From Polaromonas sp. (GTDB lineage: Bacteria; Pseudomonadota; Gammaproteobacteria; Burkholderiales; Burkholderiaceae_C): a DNA stretch of 45,740 nucleotides. A program made the position numbers and the translations under genes. The stretch is taken from contig NZ_JABBPE010000007.1 in NCBI RefSeq assembly GCF_012927455.1, positions 1-45,740 on the forward strand, written 5' to 3'. This document shows, piece after piece, positions 41,987 through 45,740 of the stretch (the first letter of the stretch is position 1; the number at the start of each line of letters is the position of its first letter). A model generated the notes under the pieces. It searched no databases. It was not told the DNA's origin and was given only the letters and a program-made list of their open reading frames with translations.

Positions 41987-42187
41987 TTTAGCCTTGCCAA
42001 TCAGAACAGTTTGTAGGACATCGGAGCTTTTTGCCGGCGGGCTTTCGGGTTCGCGACGCCGCTGTATGAGATGCTTGACAGGGGATCGCTGTTCCCTTAA
42101 AAACTGCCGGACTGGGTTAAACACCCGTTCGATAATGCCGCGGCACAGAGCCGGGCGCCAAGCTGATTTTTCGGAGGGAGAACCGTT

Positions 42188-44611
42188 GTGCACAGACGTG
42201 AATTTTCGCAAGCGGCTGCCGCTATGGCAGCGCTTGTTTCGATGGGCCCGCAGCGCAGCGCTTGGGCTGCAATGCCTGGCGCGGGAAGCAGTACCGTCGC
42301 CATGGGTACCAACCTCTCGGGCATGGAGTGGGCCCGGCCAGGACTGCGCTATGGCTTGAGTTCTGAGCCCAATATTCACTTCTCGGTGCCGCGTGCGGCC
42401 GAGGTGGCTTACCTGGCGGCCTGCGGCTACCGTAAAAACCGCTTGCCGATTCAGTGGGAACTGCTGCAGCCCATGCTGCACGACACCCCGGCTGATTCCG
42501 CCGCCCAAGCCGCAATTGGCAAGCCGGGCGCTTTTCACACGCGCTACGAGTCCTACATCACCGGCGTACTCGACGCGCATGCGGCCGCTGGTATTCAATG
42601 CATCGTTGACTGTCACAACTCTTGCCGCTACCAGGACTTCAGGTTTCAAGGGGACGGCGCGGTCAGCGGCCTGACCGTTCCCCCCAATGCCCTGATGCGG
42701 CCCTACACCACCGACAAGTCGCAGGTGCAGGAACGGATTTTTTCCTTGGCACCGGGGGCAACGCTGACGCAGTCCAACTTCAACGACTTCTGGACCCGCG
42801 TGGCGACCAAGTGGCAGGGCCACCCCGGTTTGGCCGGCTATGGCCTGATGAACGAACCGCACGATATGCCCAGACCCGGCGAGATCGTTGAGTCAACCGA
42901 CGGCGAAGACTTGACGATCTGGCCGGCCTATGCGAAGGCCGCCATCAAGGCGATTCGCGCTGTTGACGCGGCTACCCCGATCTATGTGGGGGGCAACGGC
43001 TGGGGTTCGGCGATGGGTATTGCCACCCTCAACCCCGGATTTCCTTTGGCGGGCCACAACCTCATTTACGAGGTTCACCTTTACCTGGATGCATCGAGCA
43101 ACGGCAGGGTGTTTGACCTGGATACTGAAGTGGCCAAAGGCTACAGCGCAGGTTTTGGCCGCGGATCCATCCATGCCTTGACCGGTCTGGACCGGCTTCG
43201 GCCGGCAACCGATTGGGCCAAGGCCAAAGGGGTCAGGGTGGCGCTGACTGAAGTGGGCATGCCGATTGATGATATGCGCTGGCACGAAATGTTTAAACCG
43301 GTCGTCAGCCATGCCATCAAGAGCGACTGCGAGGTGTACAGCTGGATGGGCGGCAACCATTGGCCCATCCGAAATTACGCCATCAACCATGTACCGGGCT
43401 GGCACCAGAACAAGACGCTGGAGCCCGCCGTGTCCGGCGTGATGAAGGCTGCGGCCGGGTTGGCGCAAGCCACGCTGTTCGATGACGGCCCGGCTTTCTC
43501 TCTGGCAGGTATAGCGCTGACGATCACGGTGTATGCGCGCGGCTTTCTGGCACGGCCGGTAACGCTCACAGTGGCAGCCAATGGCAAGGGGACGCTGAGT
43601 AAATCGCGGCTGACTATTCCTGCTGGCGCCAATGGGCAAACCACGTTCAGCTACACGCCAGCGGCCAACGAGGTGGCTCTGCTGAGCTACCGCAGTGACG
43701 GCCAGCCGTCCGACTCAGGCCAGTTAGCCGGCCAGGTGCCTCCGCCCCGAAAAATATTTTCGCTGACCGACCCGGTTGCCTATGCCGACACCAGCCTGAC
43801 GGATGCGGCGCTGGCCATCATCGCCAGATATAGCGCCTGCAAGTGGGTGATGGCAGATGGCTACACCGACTATGTCCTGGGCGCGCCGGCGGCTGCCGGG
43901 CAGGCGGTGCGCGCCATCGCTGATTCGGGTTACGGCTCCAGCCCAGGCAATGCCATGGAGATGCTGATCTGGATCAACACCGAAGGCAAGGCCATGGGCA
44001 ACAGGACGCTGCCGCTCATGCGCGAGAACAGCGGCACCAAGAGCATTAAGAACACAGACCACACGGCGCCAGACGCTTTCGGGTTTTGGTGCAAGAAGTC
44101 GGCCCCCGAGCCAGGTGTTCAGCCTCGTCCGCTCAACCGCGTGCCCTACAACCTTGATGATGCGCATTTCGTCATTGCCGCGCTCAGCGTGGCAGCGAAG
44201 AACAACAGTGGCGTGGTGTTTCAGGCCTCCAAAGCGGAGGAGGGCTACGCTTCGGAACTGGGGCTCAGTAATGGCCAGCCCCAAGCCAAATGGGTGGATG
44301 CCAAGGGTCGCACGGCACTGTTGACCAGTACGGCCCAGCTGCCCATCAATCGCCCGGCGGTGCTGGCGTTCACGTCAGCGCCTGGTGCGCAGAGTTTGCG
44401 CGTCAATGCGGCCGAAGTAGCGCGCAGCAGCGCAACGTTTCCCCGTGGCGTTTATGCCCAGCTGTTGCTGGGTGGCGGTTTTCGCAATTACTACCCGCAG
44501 GCGGGGTTCAGGGGGAACCTTTACGCCGTCATCACCGGCAAAGGCGCCCCCTCGGCAGCCGAACTGGCCGTGCTGGAAAAATACCTGGGTAGGCTGGCCG
44601 GCTTGGCTTGA
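42188..44611 (+). CDS. Tat-exported GH5-family glycoside hydrolase with Ig-like and LamG-like C-terminal parts
   Basis: An 807-residue secreted protein, start GTG 42188 with GGAGGGAG upstream. The N-terminus MHRREFSQAAAAMAALV is a twin-arginine signal. Residues about 38-410 form a GH5 barrel: acid/base Glu223 in GLMNEPHD and nucleophile Glu355 in VALTEVGMP, with DCHNSCRYQD and YEVHLYLD between. About 430-520 is an Ig-like domain (TLTVAANGKGTLS). The C-terminal 280 residues resemble a jelly-roll lectin/LamG-type domain ending in AELAVLEKYLGRLAG. It probably cuts a beta-glucan or related polymer. The next gene is also secreted. Confidence 0.9.
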   Translation: MHRREFSQAAAAMAALVSMGPQRSAWAAMPGAGSSTVAMGTNLSGMEWARPGLRYGLSSEPNIHFSVPRAAEVAYLAACGYRKNRLPIQWELLQPMLHDTPADSAAQAAIGKPGAFHTRYESYITGVLDAHAAAGIQCIVDCHNSCRYQDFRFQGDGAVSGLTVPPNALMRPYTTDKSQVQERIFSLAPGATLTQSNFNDFWTRVATKWQGHPGLAGYGLMNEPHDMPRPGEIVESTDGEDLTIWPAYAKAAIKAIRAVDAATPIYVGGNGWGSAMGIATLNPGFPLAGHNLIYEVHLYLDASSNGRVFDLDTEVAKGYSAGFGRGSIHALTGLDRLRPATDWAKAKGVRVALTEVGMPIDDMRWHEMFKPVVSHAIKSDCEVYSWMGGNHWPIRNYAINHVPGWHQNKTLEPAVSGVMKAAAGLAQATLFDDGPAFSLAGIALTITVYARGFLARPVTLTVAANGKGTLSKSRLTIPAGANGQTTFSYTPAANEVALLSYRSDGQPSDSGQLAGQVPPPRKIFSLTDPVAYADTSLTDAALAIIARYSACKWVMADGYTDYVLGAPAAAGQAVRAIADSGYGSSPGNAMEMLIWINTEGKAMGNRTLPLMRENSGTKSIKNTDHTAPDAFGFWCKKSAPEPGVQPRPLNRVPYNLDDAHFVIAALSVAAKNNSGVVFQASKAEEGYASELGLSNGQPQAKWVDAKGRTALLTSTAQLPINRPAVLAFTSAPGAQSLRVNAAEVARSSATFPRGVYAQLLLGGGFRNYYPQAGFRGNLYAVITGKGAPSAAELAVLEKYLGRLAGLA

Positions 44612-44637
44612 AATAAGCCGAGTGTGCAGAACTCCAC

Positions 44638-44657
44638 GCCGCAGCGAAGGCTGCGGC
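44638..44657 (+). terminator. Perfect hairpin after the GH5 gene
   Basis: GCCGCAGC and GCTGCGGC, an 8-bp perfect stem with a GAAG tetraloop, 27 bp after the stop. No T-run follows, so it may act as a Rho-dependent or message-protecting end. Confidence 0.55.
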
Positions 44658-44856
44658 TATCGTCTGGTCGCTGCAGAACACACAAACTTTCACTTGCATG
44701 GCGTATGGCCGGCGTAGCTTTGCCGCGCCCTCTGAAATGTGCAAGGCGTAAGACAGAGTGTCATTTCGGTCTCGCCGATATTGACAAACGTTTTGTGAAT
44801 TGAAATCTGTGCAGCAACAGACATAACCGACAAAAAATCGTAAAAAAATGTGACTA

Positions 44857-44874
44857 TTAATCTACATAGATTAA
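44857..44874. promoter_or_regulatory. Perfect palindrome, operator-like
   Basis: TTAATCTA-CA-TAGATTAA: 8-bp arms with a 2-bp centre, inside a wider TGAC (44851-44854) and GTCA (44882-44885) frame. Symmetry of this length in AT-rich DNA is typical of a dimeric regulator site; the regulator is unknown. Confidence 0.5.
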
Positions 44875-45153
44875 CAATTAAGTCAGGTATTCGTTGTTAT
44901 GGAAACTCTTCACGCGCTGGAAGGGCGACTTGATTTCAGTCGCTGAAGGAATCCGAAGAACTTTAGAAGCGCCTCATTGCCATCCAAAACGCTCAACATT
45001 TCGACTGAAATTAAGTTTTTTTTTGTAAACTTCATCCTACAAAATTTTAAGTTTTTGAACTGCCCACTCCACTGGAAAAAAGTCGGATTTCTACCCGTAC
45101 GATGCTCTTTTTTCCATCTCGTTTTGGCATAAAAACAAGGTAGTTTTCCCCGC

Positions 45154-45182
45154 AAGCCCGAAAAATATTTGGGGCTTTTTTT
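45154..45182 (+). terminator. Rho-independent terminator inside the AT-rich segment
   Basis: AAGCCC (45154-45159), a 12-base loop, and GGGCTT (45172-45177) running into seven T's. Since the nearest upstream coding gene ends more than 500 bp away and already has a hairpin, this may close a noncoding transcript. Confidence 0.75.
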
Positions 45183-45462
45183 AACTATTTTGCAATAAGT
45201 AAGCAACGATTTTTTGTCAGTATTTTCCTACACTCTGTAGAACCAATCGCGCAAATAGTGTGCGCCAGCGCACGTACCGCCGGTGCTCGGACGACGGCCT
45301 TCACACTACCGCCTTGGGTTGCCGACATGTCATATGTATACGTCGCTGCACTCCCTTTAGCGCATCAGCTGGTTCTTTCGCATTTGCTTTGCTCTATCTG
45401 ATGGTGTCCTTAGTCATTTTTTTTAATGACGCTTTTACTTACATTGAAATAACGACGCATAC

Positions 45463-45740
45463 ATGCAACGACGTAAATTTTTCCTGTCCACCCCTGCGGT
45501 GGCCAAAGCGCTAACAGCTGCCATTGTGTTGTGCCTGAGCCAGTCAGCCAGCGCGCTTGACCCGGCCGCAATCCCCGTGGGTAGCCATGACAACATCTTT
45601 TTGCAAGCCGGCAATCCCACAGATGCCTACTTTGTTGATGACAATCGTTGGGGTGCGGGTGCTATCACCGAGGGAGGCGCCGCCAATCAGTATGAGCAGG
45701 CTGTGGGGGTTGATCCGGCCGTTGGCGCCGGCGGGGAAGT
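45463..45740 (+). CDS. Secreted protein, N-terminal part (runs off the window); possibly a glucanase
   Basis: From ATG 45463 the frame is open to the window end (92 codons). MQRRKFFLSTPAVAKALTAA is a signal sequence (QRRKFF is Tat-like), with cleavage near SASA. The mature start contains DAYFVDDNRWGAGAITEGG and NQYEQAVGVD. The YxVxxNxWG-like piece recalls the beginning of GH12 glucanases, and its neighbour is a GH5 enzyme, so a polysaccharide-degrading role is plausible but not established. Confidence 0.65.
   Translation, partial: MQRRKFFLSTPAVAKALTAAIVLCLSQSASALDPAAIPVGSHDNIFLQAGNPTDAYFVDDNRWGAGAITEGGAANQYEQAVGVDPAVGAGGE

Larger units (their letters stand above)
44829..45218. other. AT-rich segment bounded by 13-bp inverted repeats
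   Basis: GACAAAAAATCGT (44829-44841) and ACGATTTTTTGTC (45206-45218) are exact inverted repeats 364 bp apart. The segment is visibly much richer in A and T than its surroundings and holds a palindrome, several AAGTTT/AAACTT dyads (45013-45054) and a terminator. No convincing protein gene lies inside; a minus-strand frame (44910-45206) lacks a start site and resembles none known. It may be a miniature element, a small RNA gene or a regulatory island. No target duplication was seen. Confidence 0.5.

Noticed and set aside
44910..45206. 98-codon minus-strand frame in the AT-rich segment
   Set aside because: No ribosome site, Lys/Phe/Leu-rich composition expected from AT-rich DNA, and no recognised family.
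1..45740. CRISPR arrays, tRNA and rRNA genes
   Set aside because: No regularly spaced identical repeats of 25-40 bp, no cloverleaf with a T-arm motif and no rRNA-like stretch were seen by eye.

Overview
The window reads as a chromosomal segment of a betaproteobacterium of the Comamonadaceae, most like Polaromonas or Rhodoferax. I infer this from the high-GC coding style, the gene content (EttA, a DUF1415 protein, a TAXI-type binding protein, a DUF411/CusF copper pair, TsdA-type cytochromes) and two dispersed repeat families that I recall as common in that family. No rRNA, tRNA or CRISPR array was recognised. The species assignment is an inference from the sequence alone.

Left edge (1-622): the tail of an IS21-family istB and the C-terminal half of an IS3-family transposase, joined so that the IS21 element appears to sit inside the IS3 gene. 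Then 623-6958, all on the minus strand, is a sugar-acid utilisation operon: MalK/UgpC-type ATPase, Tat-exported binding protein, two permeases, and an IlvD/EDD dehydratase whose cysteine spacing fits L-arabinonate dehydratase. 7177-14281 holds a YitT protein, an NAD(P)-binding protein whose start overlaps the Gly-rich tail of an RhlE-type helicase, EttA, a DUF1415 protein and a stand-alone BLUF photoreceptor. 14382-15881 is a TAXI binding protein carrying two in-frame copies of an intergenic repeat. 16059-17456 is a small copper-handling operon, followed by a His-rich gene remnant.

18083-27572 is mostly single genes: acyl-CoA synthetase, YaeQ, a universal stress protein with a YdcH partner, a short-chain dehydrogenase, an exported intradiol dioxygenase, an RluA-type pseudouridine synthase, a frameshifted copy of ATP synthase subunit c, a DUF2132 protein and an MFS exporter. 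27560-32430 (minus strand) is a c-type cytochrome cluster: a triheme and a diheme protein overlapping by 4 bp, then two tandem TsdA-type diheme cytochromes. No catalytic dehydrogenase subunit lies beside the triheme protein.

32742-41945 carries an alpha/beta hydrolase coupled to an M14 peptidase, a 2Fe-2S ferredoxin, an acetyltransferase, small membrane or unknown proteins, a DUF808 protein, an NPPW-motif methyltransferase, DusC and a DUF5996 gene broken by one base. The right end (42188-45740) has a large Tat-exported GH5 enzyme, an AT-rich stretch with inverted repeats and a terminator, and the start of a second secreted protein.

The main points for follow-up are: the repeat domesticated inside the TAXI gene, with symmetric base changes in its palindrome; the stray atpE-like gene; the paired TsdA cytochrome cluster; the helicase/NAD-protein overlap; the AT-rich segment flanked by 13-bp inverted repeats; and at least ten copies of a second hairpin repeat placed between genes.
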